Shown: in pieces, positions 9,527 through 19,799 of the stretch | How positions within the stretch are numbered: position 1 is the first letter of the stretch | Layout: each line of letters begins with the position of its first letter | NCBI RefSeq assembly: GCF_027594145.1 | Contig: NZ_JAQFFK010000003.1 | Location: forward strand, 805,408 to 869,407 | DNA: 64,000 nucleotides | Direction of reading: 5' to 3' | From: Methanococcoides alaskense | Lineage (GTDB): Archaea > Halobacteriota > Methanosarcinia > Methanosarcinales > Methanosarcinaceae | Notes under the pieces: model-generated | What the model saw: the letters and a program-made list of their open reading frames with translations, nothing else | Database searches by the model: none | Told to the model about the DNA's origin: nothing | Translations under genes and position numbers: made by a program

Positions 9527-10160
9527 TGCAGGTTTATTCTATATATTAATCGATTTCAGGCTGTACGCAAGTTTGCGATGAATAGATAGATTTGTGTACA
9601 GGCAGCAAAAATAAACAGACTCAATTTAACATTCAGTAGAATGAGAATTCACAGTTCTATGATGGTAGAATTTTGTAAAAGAATACTGAAAATGTATAGC
9701 TACTAAAAAGAATTTAGTAGCTGGTACGGGCTATCTAACAAAAGTTTATAGTCCTACCCAAGTTTGACAGTTTTCACTCTTCCAACAAGATGATAACTTT
9801 GCATCATAGAAACTAGTACTACTTTGTTAGATCCGAATTAATTTTTGAGCAACAGATCGATAAGATAAGATGAAAAATCATTTGCATTTATTTGACTCTG
9901 TAGAAAACCTATCGAAATCAGCTACATAACACCGTATTGAACTTTAATACAATCAATCTAAATTACTGTATCATTGTTTATTTTTCGAGGATTTCTACAG
10001 GGGGTAATTTAAATGACTGTGACGGCCATAAACATTACTCTAAAATATATATATTACTAATTCGATAATAAATATTACTCTAAAGGCTATATCTAATATA
10101 GAAATATTTATTTCCGATTTAGAAATACCGAAGATTAATTTAAATTTATATGAGATACTA
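9527..10160. other. Long AT-rich noncoding interval at the edge of the accessory island
   Basis: No convincing gene on either strand. The stretch becomes very AT-rich toward 10020-10160. It may hold one end of the casposon-like island, but I could not identify a terminal inverted repeat by eye. Confidence 0.4.
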
Positions 10161-10510
10161 TATTAGAAGAATAGACTAAAAATAGTCTATTTAGCGTTTA
10201 GACTAAGATATTAGACTATAATCTACGATATAGACTAAAATAAATTTTTTGCCTCAAAATCTCTAAATTTAGATCCGAACTCGAAATACTATCGTATAAT
10301 AACTTATACGATACGTATAAATCTCGATACGATAGGAACCTATCTCTAAGAGATAGAAACTTATCCCTATACGATAGATAATTATCTCTAAGAGATAGGT
10401 AGATAGCGATAAGCGTTAAGGATTTTACTAGAAGCGTTAAGCGCCTAACTAAAAGCGTTAGGGATCTAACTAAAAGCGATATAACTATAGCTATAAACGC
10501 TAGCTATAAA
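10161..10510. repeat. Degenerate tandem array with 21-bp period, iteron-like
   Basis: From about 10295 to 10503 the sequence can be cut into about ten consecutive 20-21 base units. AAGCGTTA recurs at 10411, 10432 and 10453 and AAGCGATA at 10474, exactly 21 bases apart. Two units (10340-10356 and 10383-10397) contain the palindrome TATCTCTAAGAGATA, and others contain TACGATA. Upstream, 10161-10260 has looser repeats of TAGACTA. A 21-base period places sites on one face of the helix. It lies just downstream of the polymerase gene, so a replication origin or protein-loading site of the element is plausible (inference). Confidence 0.65.
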
Positions 10511-10576
10511 GCTTTTTTTAGAGAATACGTAGCTAGAAGTATTTCCTCTACTTACTAGCACGTATCCTGCTTAATA

Positions 10577-13288
10577 TCACTCATTTACATTATTCCAGTA
10601 CAGATACTGCACCAGTTTCTTAGTAGCTTTAGTATCCATCCTGAATTTAGATCTATTCTTACGTATCTTTCGTTTGATTTTTGACAAAGTACCCCTATTA
10701 ACACCCATCTGTTCAGCGGTTCTCTGAGGGAATTCCAGTAACTTATCGATGAGTTTCTCCCTTTCATCATCACTAAGGAATACCTGTGGTTGTCTACCTT
10801 CCAGTATCTGTTCATCTATTTTGTTCGTCTCTTTTCCAATGGGTGTGATTCCATCAGCATATATGTGCTTTCTTTCCAACACACCAGTGACACGATTGAA
10901 CTTTAACTCCGGATGGTCTACATATTGAGTTATGGTCTTGCTCAAAGGTTTAAAGTATTTCACACCTTCTTTGACCTTGCCTGTATACAGATCGATAAAC
11001 TTGCCATAAACTACCGTTTGTGAATCGCTGGTATAGGGTACCAGAGGCTTTACAGGTGTGTTCCCTTCCAGAGTTGTCTGGAATCCTGTATAGGCAAAAT
11101 TAAATGGTTTAATCTGTTTTTTCCAGAGCTTGCCCTTGTTAAAGGTTTTGAAATAGTTCAGGATCTCAGGGGTGCTCACAGTAAACTTGGATAGTGAATA
11201 GAGCATGCCATACTTTTGTACTATCTCTTCAAGTGTTGTTTTCCCGTGATGTAAGCCAAGTATGTCATACCATATTTGTGCATGCCAGTCATCATTCTTA
11301 TTGGGGAATGGATTGGCAAGGTGTCCAAGACCATGAAGTTTATATGACCTGTCTTCACCCATTCCTGCAAGTTCAATCATATCCTCATTCAGCGTGTAAA
11401 GGGAATACCTTTTACTGCTGATCCCATAAAACAATACATTATCCCATTCTTTCTTAAGCAATGGGATTTTGCTATCATAGGGACTTAAGGGCTGGAAGAG
11501 ACCAATCAGTGAATCAGCGGTTTCTGGTGGTACAAAGATTGAATCTGTATCCATATAGATATGACTGTGTCCTGACTTTTTCAGATGTGTTTCAGCCATG
11601 GTTAGAAACAACCTGCTACCTGCCGTGATCATTGTTGCAATGAGTGGATTGAAATATCTACCCGGCTTTTCAAAATAATTATTTGAAGCGATGATCTCTT
11701 CAAGGCCATAAACATCGAAACTGCTCTTCTCATTATCAGGATTCAGTTCTATGAAGATCCCATAACACATGGCATTGACAAGAATTTTAATCGCACGGCT
11801 CCTGTCCTCTAACTGTTTGTATCGAGGATTTGTCTTCTCCATCTTTTTGATCCGCTCTTTAACTCTTTGGCGTTCTTCCACAAGAACCTTTATGGGATTA
11901 TCCTTTACTGGATCTATATCAGTTCCAAGTATGGATGACTTTATCAATCCTTTTTGTACTCCCTTTGGCACAAATCGTACAGCTTCTCTTATCTTTAGCT
12001 CTTTACCGATCACCAGGACTGAAGCAATGACATCAGGTAGAGAATACCACATTTCAGATGTTATTGATAAATAGTTCTGAGCCACATTGAGTATCCCCTC
12101 TTTCTTGTAATCCATTCTCACTGGCAAGATATCTCCACATGGGACTATTTTCACAAGAACAACAAAATCCTTCCAGTTGTTGCTATCCTGCAGATATGAA
12201 TGGTTGATGTTTGAAAGCATTTGCTCAACTTCATCAGTTACATCCTGTGTTTCAATTGAATCTGCAATGATGTATTTCCAGAGATCCATCTCAAGTGCCA
12301 GAGTTGGGTACATGCTTGTAAAGTCGAGAACTGTCGTTTCCATTGACTGTTTTCTGAGCATACATTCACATCTGCCACCATAATAGGAAGTCATGATGTT
12401 TCCAATCAGCTCAGGAGAAAATTCAGGGTTTTGCACCCTGAATGGATTTACACCAAGACTTGTCAATGCATATTTTGCCATTGAAGCAGCACTGTATATC
12501 CGCGTAGGTGGGATAGGTATGCTGTACAGCTTCAGTTCTTGCATCAATTTTAGATAGACTTCATAAGTTGCACGTACATCAGTGATCAGGTATTGGATCA
12601 AGTATTCAGTAACTTCTCCATATTCAATGTCAGCGATTTTACTGCTTTTTGTCCCTAATCTTTCACAGGCTTTTGCAAGTGAAATATGATTTGACTCGAG
12701 TAGCACTTCTGCTAACCTTTGCACATCCAGGAAATCACCTGGGTAATATTTCATTTTCTTTTTCTTTTTCTTGTTTTCCCAAGTGGAACTGAATCTAAAT
12801 GTACTTGCATCTCCCATCTTACGGACAATTAACTGTGGATTTGACTTCTTTTTGGAGAGTGTGAATGTAAACCCACCTTTGGACCAATTCCTTGAGGAAT
12901 TGCAAACAAAAGCAAGTCTGCTGATATCAAATGCCAGATTATAGCCGATACATCGGCTCTTGAGCTTATATACTTCGGGATAAAACACATCTTCCACGAA
13001 CTCTTCTGATGTATACAACTCAATATTGTGTTTTGAGGCATAGTCTACAATACATTCTGTTTCCTTCTCGTTTAGCATAGAGGGGTCGTAGAAGAGCCCC
13101 TCCTGCTGGTAAAAATCCTCCTGATATACCTGAAAGTATCCGATTTTCAGATTCTGATAGCTATCAACCGTTGTCTCTGTATCAAATACAAAGATCCTTG
13201 GATAGACTACTGAATCTATGTTCAACGGATAGTTTCGTGCCTTCACTCCTGATCTCGAGGCAAAGGTTCTGACAGCTACATTAGTCAT
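10577..13288 (-). CDS. Family B DNA polymerase of a mobile element
   Basis: About 903 residues. The exonuclease domain is marked by FVFDTETT (Exo I), YNLAFDISRLA (Exo II) and YLITDVRATYEVY (Exo III). The polymerase motifs are DFTSMYP (A), AIKILVNAMCYGIF (B) and YMDTDS (C), followed by SKRYSLY, so all catalytic acids are present. The C-terminus adds a helix-turn-helix-like segment (RTAEQMGVNRGTLSKIKRK). It differs from a chromosomal replicative PolB and resembles polymerases of casposons and other archaeal mobile elements. ATG 13288 is preferred because GAGGG lies five bases upstream; in-frame ATGs at 13300 and 13306 are alternatives. It overlaps the HNH gene's stop by eight bases, so the two are translationally coupled. 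Confidence 0.85.
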   Translation of the reverse strand: MTNVAVRTFASRSGVKARNYPLNIDSVVYPRIFVFDTETTVDSYQNLKIGYFQVYQEDFYQQEGLFYDPSMLNEKETECIVDYASKHNIELYTSEEFVEDVFYPEVYKLKSRCIGYNLAFDISRLAFVCNSSRNWSKGGFTFTLSKKKSNPQLIVRKMGDASTFRFSSTWENKKKKKKMKYYPGDFLDVQRLAEVLLESNHISLAKACERLGTKSSKIADIEYGEVTEYLIQYLITDVRATYEVYLKLMQELKLYSIPIPPTRIYSAASMAKYALTSLGVNPFRVQNPEFSPELIGNIMTSYYGGRCECMLRKQSMETTVLDFTSMYPTLALEMDLWKYIIADSIETQDVTDEVEQMLSNINHSYLQDSNNWKDFVVLVKIVPCGDILPVRMDYKKEGILNVAQNYLSITSEMWYSLPDVIASVLVIGKELKIREAVRFVPKGVQKGLIKSSILGTDIDPVKDNPIKVLVEERQRVKERIKKMEKTNPRYKQLEDRSRAIKILVNAMCYGIFIELNPDNEKSSFDVYGLEEIIASNNYFEKPGRYFNPLIATMITAGSRLFLTMAETHLKKSGHSHIYMDTDSIFVPPETADSLIGLFQPLSPYDSKIPLLKKEWDNVLFYGISSKRYSLYTLNEDMIELAGMGEDRSYKLHGLGHLANPFPNKNDDWHAQIWYDILGLHHGKTTLEEIVQKYGMLYSLSKFTVSTPEILNYFKTFNKGKLWKKQIKPFNFAYTGFQTTLEGNTPVKPLVPYTSDSQTVVYGKFIDLYTGKVKEGVKYFKPLSKTITQYVDHPELKFNRVTGVLERKHIYADGITPIGKETNKIDEQILEGRQPQVFLSDDEREKLIDKLLEFPQRTAEQMGVNRGTLSKIKRKIRKNRSKFRMDTKATKKLVQYLYWNNVNE

Positions 13289-13610
13289 CCAATCCCTCAT
13301 GTGCATTTTTGATCAATATATTGCCTGCCACTTTTAAGAGGGCTCCAATTGAAACCATGCTAAACCCTCCTTTATTCTTAGGTGGTGCTTTGCAGAACCT
13401 ATATTCTGGTTTCAAGGCATTCTGTTCATGGGTTATTTTAGCATGACAGTTTTTGCACAGTGGTTTCGTTAAATCTGAGTTTGCCCTTCCTTCTATGTGG
13501 TGATCTTCGATCACATGAGGATCATCCTCTCCACAAATGCAACAGCAAACCTTCAGCTCTCTTTCGCGGATCTGCTTCCTAATGCTGTTCTTGTAAGTCT
13601 TTTTGTCCAT
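13281..13610 (-). CDS. Small HNH endonuclease
   Basis: A 109-residue protein with an HNH/zinc-finger core: CCICGEDDP, then EDHHIEGRAN and PLCKNCHAKITHEQ, giving two CxxC pairs around the catalytic His-His. The enzyme should cut or nick DNA. A strong ribosome site (GGAGGTGA) overlaps the end of the upstream gene, and its stop overlaps the polymerase start, so the three minus-strand genes form an operon. HNH nucleases accompany PolB and Cas1 in euryarchaeal casposons, which is why I group them. Confidence 0.8.
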   Translation of the reverse strand: MDKKTYKNSIRKQIRERELKVCCCICGEDDPHVIEDHHIEGRANSDLTKPLCKNCHAKITHEQNALKPEYRFCKAPPKNKGGFSMVSIGALLKVAGNILIKNAHEGLDD

Positions 13611-13622
13611 TCAATCACCTCC

Positions 13623-14117
13623 TTAATACTTGTAGATTTCAAAGAATTCAGGTTCCACCATAGCATCGTCAATCTCATAAAGAGTCGCCAAGTCCGTTTC
13701 CAGCTTATGCTGTTTACCTTTGGCATCTACGATAACCACATCTTTAAATTCATCAAGTACCGAAGGTTCACCAGAATCCAGAGCAATATGGACATATGCA
13801 AAATACCTCCCAAGCAGGGATCTGTCTTCTGAATTGGTGATGATGATTGTTGTATAGCCTTTGTCCGATTCATAGATCTGCATCTCAGCCTGGATATTGT
13901 CAGTATCCGAGGCCACCCATCTGCCATCAGATTTTATCAGCGATTTTCCTAGATGCTTTATCGCAAACTCCTCGGTTTTGCCCAGCACCTGTGTTACTGA
14001 TGAAAGTAACTCACCCTGGCGCATTGCCCTTAATATTTCAAGCGCCGATATCCTGTCTTTTTTGTCCTTATCCGATAACTCAGACCATGGAACTTCACTA
14101 ATGTCAATTTTATTCAT
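13623..14117 (-). CDS. HTH-like accessory protein of the mobile island
   Basis: A 164-residue protein. The first 70 residues (SALEILRAMRQGELLSSVTQ through HLGKSLIKSDGRWVA) resemble small DNA-binding proteins of mobile elements in which a helix-turn-helix is followed by a K-x-x-GRW-A motif. The remainder is acidic and unassigned. It is the first gene of the three-gene polymerase operon, with GAGGAAG before its ATG. No function is known; a role in element maintenance or regulation is inference. Confidence 0.6.
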   Translation of the reverse strand: MNKIDISEVPWSELSDKDKKDRISALEILRAMRQGELLSSVTQVLGKTEEFAIKHLGKSLIKSDGRWVASDTDNIQAEMQIYESDKGYTTIIITNSEDRSLLGRYFAYVHIALDSGEPSVLDEFKDVVIVDAKGKQHKLETDLATLYEIDDAMVEPEFFEIYKY

Positions 14118-14269
14118 TATTCTTCCTCTTCTCTATGCCAACTCCTCATGAACTACGGAGAGAGCATAATTTTGATCAGCGACTTCGTGCGCACTTCAAT
14201 CACCAATTGAGTAGAGGGGCTCAAATACAATATACAAAACTAATATTTTTAATGTCATTAGTTTTGGCA

Positions 14270-14292
14270 TTAGTTACTTATAAATATGGCAT
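14270..14292 (+). promoter_or_regulatory. Candidate TATA element for the winged-helix gene
   Basis: ACTTATAAATATGG lies about 25-35 bases before the ATG at 14312. Just upstream ATTAGT or TTAGTTTTGG motifs recur (CATTAGTTTTGGCATTAGT), which could be operator half-sites. Confidence 0.35.
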
Positions 14293-14311
14293 AAGTTGAT
14301 ATGCTATTGAC

Positions 14312-15172
14312 ATGAAAGGGACTGAAAACTTTGAACAAGAAGTGAGAGAGTATCTGATTAAGCACAGATATGTTAAGAGACAGGATCTAAAAGACTACTT
14401 AATTGAGACACATCCAAAAAGCGAGTATAGTGGATATTCCGACAGAACTATAGATAGAAGACTGTCACAAATGCGGGAAGACAAAACTATCCGTATTTTA
14501 AAAAAAGGTACTAAAAAACAGAAATTTGGTATACCGGATTCCGGTGACCTTTTTTCTTACATAATATTGTTTGAAGAAATCAATTATAGTGAAATGTTTG
14601 ATATTCTTATTGAAAAAATAATAAAAGAAGTACCCAACAGAAAAAACCTCATAGAAGAGATATATGAATATCATCAAGCAGCTCCTTTGAATCAAATAGA
14701 ATTAGATTCTATTGTAGAAGCTTTTGGAAAAATATACAAGTCTCTCGATGATGAATCAATTGATATGATGTTAGATTTGTTTGTGCATTGTATTATTATA
14801 GAAAAAATAAAGCCAAGACATGGTTTTGTGCTGAAAGAGATTTTAGAAACAATATTAGAGAAGTTTTCTGAAAAGAATGAAATATATCCAGATCTACGAA
14901 AAAATATTTTGACTCTAATGGGATACTATAATCTAAAAGGACCGGTTATTAACCAGCTTAAAACAGATGCCTATAATTTAGAGAAACCCACTTCTGTCGA
15001 AAGTGATTACACGAATGATGCCTTGTCTACAGTTATTGTTGGAAATTTAAACTATTTGTTGGATCTCAAGCTTGAGTTAAAACAAGAAGGCAAAGTTGAG
15101 GCTGTTAAACTCATTAATAATGTGATGTATCATTTCCGAAAACCAATAGATAATAAAGACAATATCCAATAA
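14312..15172 (+). CDS. Hypothetical protein with N-terminal winged-helix-like region
   Basis: A 286-residue protein I do not recognise. Residues 5-70 (REYLIKHRYVKRQDLKDYLI, then DRTIDRRLSQMREDKTIRIL) look like a winged helix. The rest is helical and charged, with no membrane span. It is unusually AT-rich and Lys/Ile/Glu-rich compared with core genes, fitting an acquired gene. It is divergent from the polymerase operon. Confidence 0.55.
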   Translation: MKGTENFEQEVREYLIKHRYVKRQDLKDYLIETHPKSEYSGYSDRTIDRRLSQMREDKTIRILKKGTKKQKFGIPDSGDLFSYIILFEEINYSEMFDILIEKIIKEVPNRKNLIEEIYEYHQAAPLNQIELDSIVEAFGKIYKSLDDESIDMMLDLFVHCIIIEKIKPRHGFVLKEILETILEKFSEKNEIYPDLRKNILTLMGYYNLKGPVINQLKTDAYNLEKPTSVESDYTNDALSTVIVGNLNYLLDLKLELKQEGKVEAVKLINNVMYHFRKPIDNKDNIQ

Positions 15173-15246
15173 GTTGAAGTGATTATATAAAAATACTTCT
15201 CTTAAATATTACCTAAGTGCAAGAAGATACTACTATTGGAGCATTA

Positions 15247-16427
15247 ATGATGACAAAGGAAATTATTAATCTGAAAAACCAATCATCTCCCATACCAGAG
15301 AACAAAGATGATATTGGATTTGCTTCCATTTATTACCTTCCGTTTAGATTTGAAGTTGGTAAAATTTATTAGTATAATTGCTCTTTCGGGAAAAATATCA
15401 TTGATATATGGATATACAATGAAGTGTCATCTGACATCTCAGATCCACAATCATTTTTTGAGGAAATTAAGCAACAAGATTCGAATATGAATCGATTAGC
15501 GTCAAAATTGCTAATTCATTTTAAGAATCCAACGATAGAAAACGAAGATTTTACTAGAATAGTTGAGTCTGTCAAAACAAATCAGAAACAATTAAAGATA
15601 GAAGAAACGCAAATGTATGCAGTAACAATTTCGGCATTAGATCGTCTTATGGTTGCCTGCAACGGCGCAAGTCCCCATATGCTTAGTGGAAGGGTGTATG
15701 AAAAAATACCATTTGTGGACTTATTTAATGATTTTTTATATTCAGAACATATTCTCATTTCTCCTGAAGGTTCTTCTTTATCCTCAGAACAAGCCGAAAC
15801 AATCTTGTGTTCTGTTCCGACAAGGAGTCAGCGATTGGATCGATGGACCGGTTGGGTGCAGATGGAGAGCGAGGAAGTTATACAGGATGTACAGGAAATC
15901 CTCACTAAATATTTAGATAAGATGTTGTTATATGAATTGTTATTCGAAGCAAATTGCAAAGCAAGGGCACAGGATTGGAAATCTGCCTTTATTCAAATGA
16001 CAATGGCTTTTGAAAGTGCTATTTGGTTAATTCTTGATTTCGAATTCAGAAAAAAGTATCAATAGTGAAAGATTCGCTCAGAGATGATACTGAAAAAGAG
16101 ATATTCGGTGAAAAATATATTGATGGGCTTATAAACGAATTTGGAATGAAACTTGGTGTGACACTACTTACCAAAACAGTGCCATTTTTGTTTTTTAACG
16201 ATGATGAGATATTAAAACCAAATGAGATAAATGATGCTATCAAGGCAATTTCTATACGAAATAAACTAGTACACTCAAAAAAGACAAAAAGCGGTGATTA
16301 TTATTGGTCTGCGTATAAATATAAGGATTTAATAGAATCCTATAGTATACTAAATAAATTAACATTAAAACTTGCAGGATTAATTAGAAAGAGAATCGAT
16401 GATTCTGAAAAAAATGAGGAAAATTGA
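15247..16427 (+). pseudogene. HEPN-type protein gene with an in-frame TAG and a frame break
   Basis: The frame starting at ATG 15247 (or 15250) has a TAG at 15370-15372, then stays open to TAG-TGA at 16063-16068. A GTG at 16065 opens the remaining 120 codons in the -1 frame to 16427. The last part has helices and the motif RNKLVH, an R-x4-H like that of HEPN RNases. The middle part ends in an amphipathic segment (FIQMTMAFESAIWLILDFEF) that reads naturally into the last part. I infer one original protein of about 390 residues, now interrupted twice. Alternatives are separate coupled genes (15424-16065 and 16065-16427), or amber readthrough at 15370. The function is unknown; HEPN proteins often serve as toxins or defence nucleases. 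Confidence 0.5.
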
Positions 16428-16657
16428 CCCCATGGCTAGTTTTTTTTTATTGATGAAAAATACTGCATGGGATATTATTCCATTTCCTCTGCATTCGGTA
16501 TAAGTTGATGATATCCAGAATTTAATGAAAATTTATCAATTTAAACATTCTTCCCACATCTCCAACCTTCCCCTCACATGAGCATTGAGGCTAAACGGCT
16601 TGTTGCTCTTAGCATTCTGTTTCATGTAATGCAAAGTACCCTTAGAGGACCCCATCT

Positions 16658-19010
16658 GTCGGCTAAGTCAGAAGGATTACTCCCTCTTTCTCGCCTAAGA
16701 ACTGTACATGAGACTTTCACCTCATACAGCTCAAGCATCTCTTAACCTTTACAGGCAACAGTTATTGTTTTTGGATTAGTAGCATGATGTTGTCTATGAC
16801 AGTGAACATGCACGTAAGCTAAGTTTGACACAATGTAATCTTTATGATTTCCATTCTTGTGATGTAGAGGTCTTTCTTCTGCATCAGCACTAATGTCAAT
16901 TGGTAGATTACAAATGTGGCATTTGCCTTTTTGATTAATCCAAACTTTCTTAAACATTCCAGATAATTTACTAGCACCTTGATTGAACTTGCGTTCAACA
17001 AAGTATTCTTTGTCAGTATAAGGGTTTTTATCCAGAGATAATTTTGTATGTCTAACTATCCTTTTGTCTGATAATAATTTAAGTTGGTTTCTTGTTGTTG
17101 AAAATACCCATTTCCTCGTTCCTTTGGTATGCCAATATTTGTCAACGATCCAAGTTCTTGATTTCATGGGGTGTCTTCTCTTAGCCCATTTCCAAAGTAT
17201 GTTCCATAATTTGTAATCTATTAAGTGGAATGTTTCTTTGGAAACCACTCCTTGATGGTAATTTGACCATCCAGTAATGATTGGGTTAAGGGTGTCTATT
17301 AAAACTTCTTGTGTCCAAGATTTTCCATCTTTGATAGTATTACTGATTTTCTCAGTTACTTTCTGAATGTTTTTCTTAGACGGTTTTATAAGAAGTTTCC
17401 CTTTGTATTTTCTAAAATTCCAGCCTAAAAAGTCAAAACCATTATCAATATGAGTAATTAAAGTCTTTTCATCAGACAGTTCCAGACCTTTATTTGTTAG
17501 GAAATTTTTCAATCAATCCTTTAACTTCTTCTGCTATTTCCTTTGTATTTGCAGTAACAATGAAATCATCCGCATATCTCACAAAATTTACTTTGTGTTT
17601 ATTGCTTTGATGTGCTGTCATTCTTCCACTTTTACCTCGATGGTATTTATCAACCAATAAACTTTCAATTCCATCTAAGGTCATGTTAGCCAATATTGGT
17701 GATATAATACCTCCTTGTGGTGTTCCTGCTTTTGTTGGAAATAGAGAATTTTTATAAATGAATCCTGCTTTAAGGAATTGTTTAAGAATTGATTTATCCA
17801 TTAGGATGTTGTCAAGTAACCATTGATGACTAATGTTGTCAAAACAACCTTTAATGTCTCCTTCCAGTATCCATTGAGCAGAATTATTTCGACATGTGCA
17901 TCCGAAGATTTGTCCACATGCATCATGAGTACTTCTGGATTTTCTAAATCCAAAAGAACGTATGTCTGCTGTTTCTTCTGCAATTGGGTTTAATGCCAAG
18001 GCATAAAGTGACTGCATAGCTCTGTCATGCATGGTTGGAATTCCTAAAGGTCGTTTCTTATCTTTCCCATATTTCTCAATAAATACTCTTTTTAATGGTT
18101 TTGCCTTGTATTTCTTATCAGTTAATCCAAGTACAGCTTTCATCTTAGAGACAGGTGTATTCCACAATTCTCCATCGATTCCTGCTGTTCTTTTACCCTT
18201 ATTCTGAATTACCTTTCTGACAGCTAACAGTTTAGCGTAGTGAGAATGGGTTAGCAAATAACTTAGTCTTTTAACTAAATTCCAATTTCCTTTAATAACC
18301 GCTTTCGTAATCCTGACTTGTATTCTATTAACATGTGATTCAACAGTATTCCAATCAATGTTGTTCCAGTTGGACATGTCTGTAAGGTTCTCATCATTTA
18401 ATTCGGCATAACCACTAAGGGCTGCTGCTTCATTATTTGGTGTATTTGAATGACTTACATTCATAGTTATACCTTCATTCTTACGTTTCGATACCATAGA
18501 GTAAGTCTGCATCCTTTCGAATCAGGGCAAATTCTGAACCCCTATACATACCATTACAGTCTGTCATTCGCTTTCTACTCCTTTCCTTTACTCTCTATGT
18601 CATTGTCCTTCCTTACGGAATTCCTACCCCGAAGGGAACATATAGGGCTTACCAAGTTCTATAACATGAATAATTGTGAATACCTTAGAAGCCATCTATA
18701 AACCGAGAACCATTCGTCCATTTCCCATTATGTGGAAAAAGCCATAATGGTCTGATTCTATACCTTTTGGTTCAAGCGTGTCAATCTATTTTTTCGCTTG
18801 TTACTGATTACGGTTCTTACAATGGTTCAACTTTCGTTTCTTCATAGTATTCTTATCCTAACAGATTGTTTAAGTTAGATTCCCAAACTTCTCCATATTG
18901 TCCTATGAGCTTCACACCCTGACGTTACCATCAACGCATGTCATAGTAGGATTATCCCAAATGGAAGGGACAGCGTTTCCGCAATTCATGGTATAACTTT
19001 CTTGTCGCAC
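16658..19010 (-). mobile_element. Group II intron
   Basis: On the minus strand the element starts GTGCGACAAGAAAGTT, the classical group II 5' end, at 19010. Near the other end is a domain V-like hairpin (GAGCTGTATGAGGTGAAAG, then TCTCATGTACAGTTC; about 16695-16728), followed by a domain VI-like stem, ending in AC at 16658. The boundaries were set by the exon reading frame of the interrupted Cas1 remnant. The intron carries a reverse transcriptase gene whose frame is broken, so it may depend on a maturase elsewhere. Confidence 0.8.
16742..18512 (-). pseudogene. ltrA: Group II intron reverse transcriptase/maturase with HNH domain, frameshifted
   Basis: The first frame (18512-17490; better start ATG 18464 at MNVSHSN) carries the RT domain with FGFRKSRSTHDA, AGTPQGGIISPILANM and the catalytic FVRYADDF. 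The second frame (17512-16742) continues with the late RT, maturase domain X (GWSNYHQGV) and an HNH nuclease (CHICNLP, LHHKNG, HCHRQHH). The break lies in AAAAATTTCC near 17495-17505: dropping one base gives EKFLTNKGLEL. It is either a real inactivating insertion or a homopolymer sequencing error. An intact protein would be about 570-590 residues, the usual size. Confidence 0.8.
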
Positions 19011-19165
19011 TATTCCATTCAGTATAATACATGTCAATAATCTTCTTTCTCAATATTTTTAGATAATTCAGTTTCTCGGTAAGGAGTACTAATTACTTTC
19101 ACCCAATAAAGCATTAATTTTTATAGTCCCAGCTACAAAAAATAAGTTGGTCTTAAAGGCAGGTG

Positions 19166-19663
19166 ATGAGTTTGGAGATAGTAAAAGAGCCAGAGATTAC
19201 AGAATTAGAAGAAAGAACCGTAGCATACGTTTCTTTTGTAGGAAACTATGTTGGAAATGTCGAGGTCTTTGCTGAGCTGTTTGGGAAGCTGGGCAACTGG
19301 GCAGGTACAAAGCAATTGATGGGACCTGAAACTCTTTTCCTGTCAGCCTATTACAATGATCCGGCTGTTACTCCTCCGGAAGACCTTAGGCTGGACGCTT
19401 GCATGACCATTGGCGACGATGTGGAAGTAGAAGGTGAAATTAGAAAGCAGAAGCTTCCCGGAGGAAAGTTTGTCCTAATGCGTGCGGAGTTGACCGGGGC
19501 AGAAGAGTACACAGCGGCGTGGGAAAAGATCGTTGGCTGGCTGGTACAGAACGGACTCGAGATCGATATGTCTCGGGGGGTAAGCTATGAGATCTATCTG
19601 AACGATCCCGAGGAGCATCCGGAAAAGTATCATATCATTGATATCTGCATGCCGATCAACTGA
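19166..19663 (+). CDS. GyrI-like/AraC effector-binding domain protein
   Basis: A 165-residue single-domain protein: an N-terminal strand (KEPEITELEERTVAYVSFVG), a central segment PETLFLSAYYNDP, and the C-terminal pattern YEIYLNDPEEHPEKYHIIDI that closes GyrI-like small-molecule-binding domains. These bind hydrophobic or cationic ligands or sequester regulators; the ligand is unknown. ATG 19166 is preferred over GTG 19163. The flanking Cas1 remnant ends about 100 bases upstream on the other strand. Confidence 0.8.
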   Translation: MSLEIVKEPEITELEERTVAYVSFVGNYVGNVEVFAELFGKLGNWAGTKQLMGPETLFLSAYYNDPAVTPPEDLRLDACMTIGDDVEVEGEIRKQKLPGGKFVLMRAELTGAEEYTAAWEKIVGWLVQNGLEIDMSRGVSYEIYLNDPEEHPEKYHIIDICMPIN

Positions 19664-19799
19664 ATAATATTTTGGGAGCTTTTGGAATTGTGGCTCCCAC
19701 CTTCATCCAGTCAGAATAAGAAATACTAATATTGTTTACAGAACAAGTAATATAGTAGATTGCTTGTTAAAGAAGAAATTGAAAATATGAGGCCATGAA

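Larger units (their letters stand above)
16536..19062 (-). pseudogene. Cas1 (casposase-like) C-terminal remnant, split by a group II intron
   Basis: Removing the intron at 16658-19010 joins a 5' piece ending LRKKIIDMYYTEWN (19011-19062) to a 3' piece MGSSKGTLHYMKQNAKS, then FSLNAHVRGRLEMWEECLN and stop at 16536. The split codon becomes A/AG (Lys). The joined text matches the second remnant at 20411-20731 (LRKKIIGISYTDWKK, KGTLHYIKQNAK, LNAHV) and the C-terminal helical tail of Cas1 proteins. The frame is closed a few codons upstream and the Cas1 catalytic domain is absent, so this is a remnant. With PolB and HNH genes nearby, a casposase origin is more likely than a CRISPR one (inference). 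Confidence 0.55.

Noticed and set aside
10161..10510. CRISPR array
   Set aside because: Units are adjacent 20-21 base degenerate repeats without unique spacers, so it is an iteron-like array and not CRISPR.
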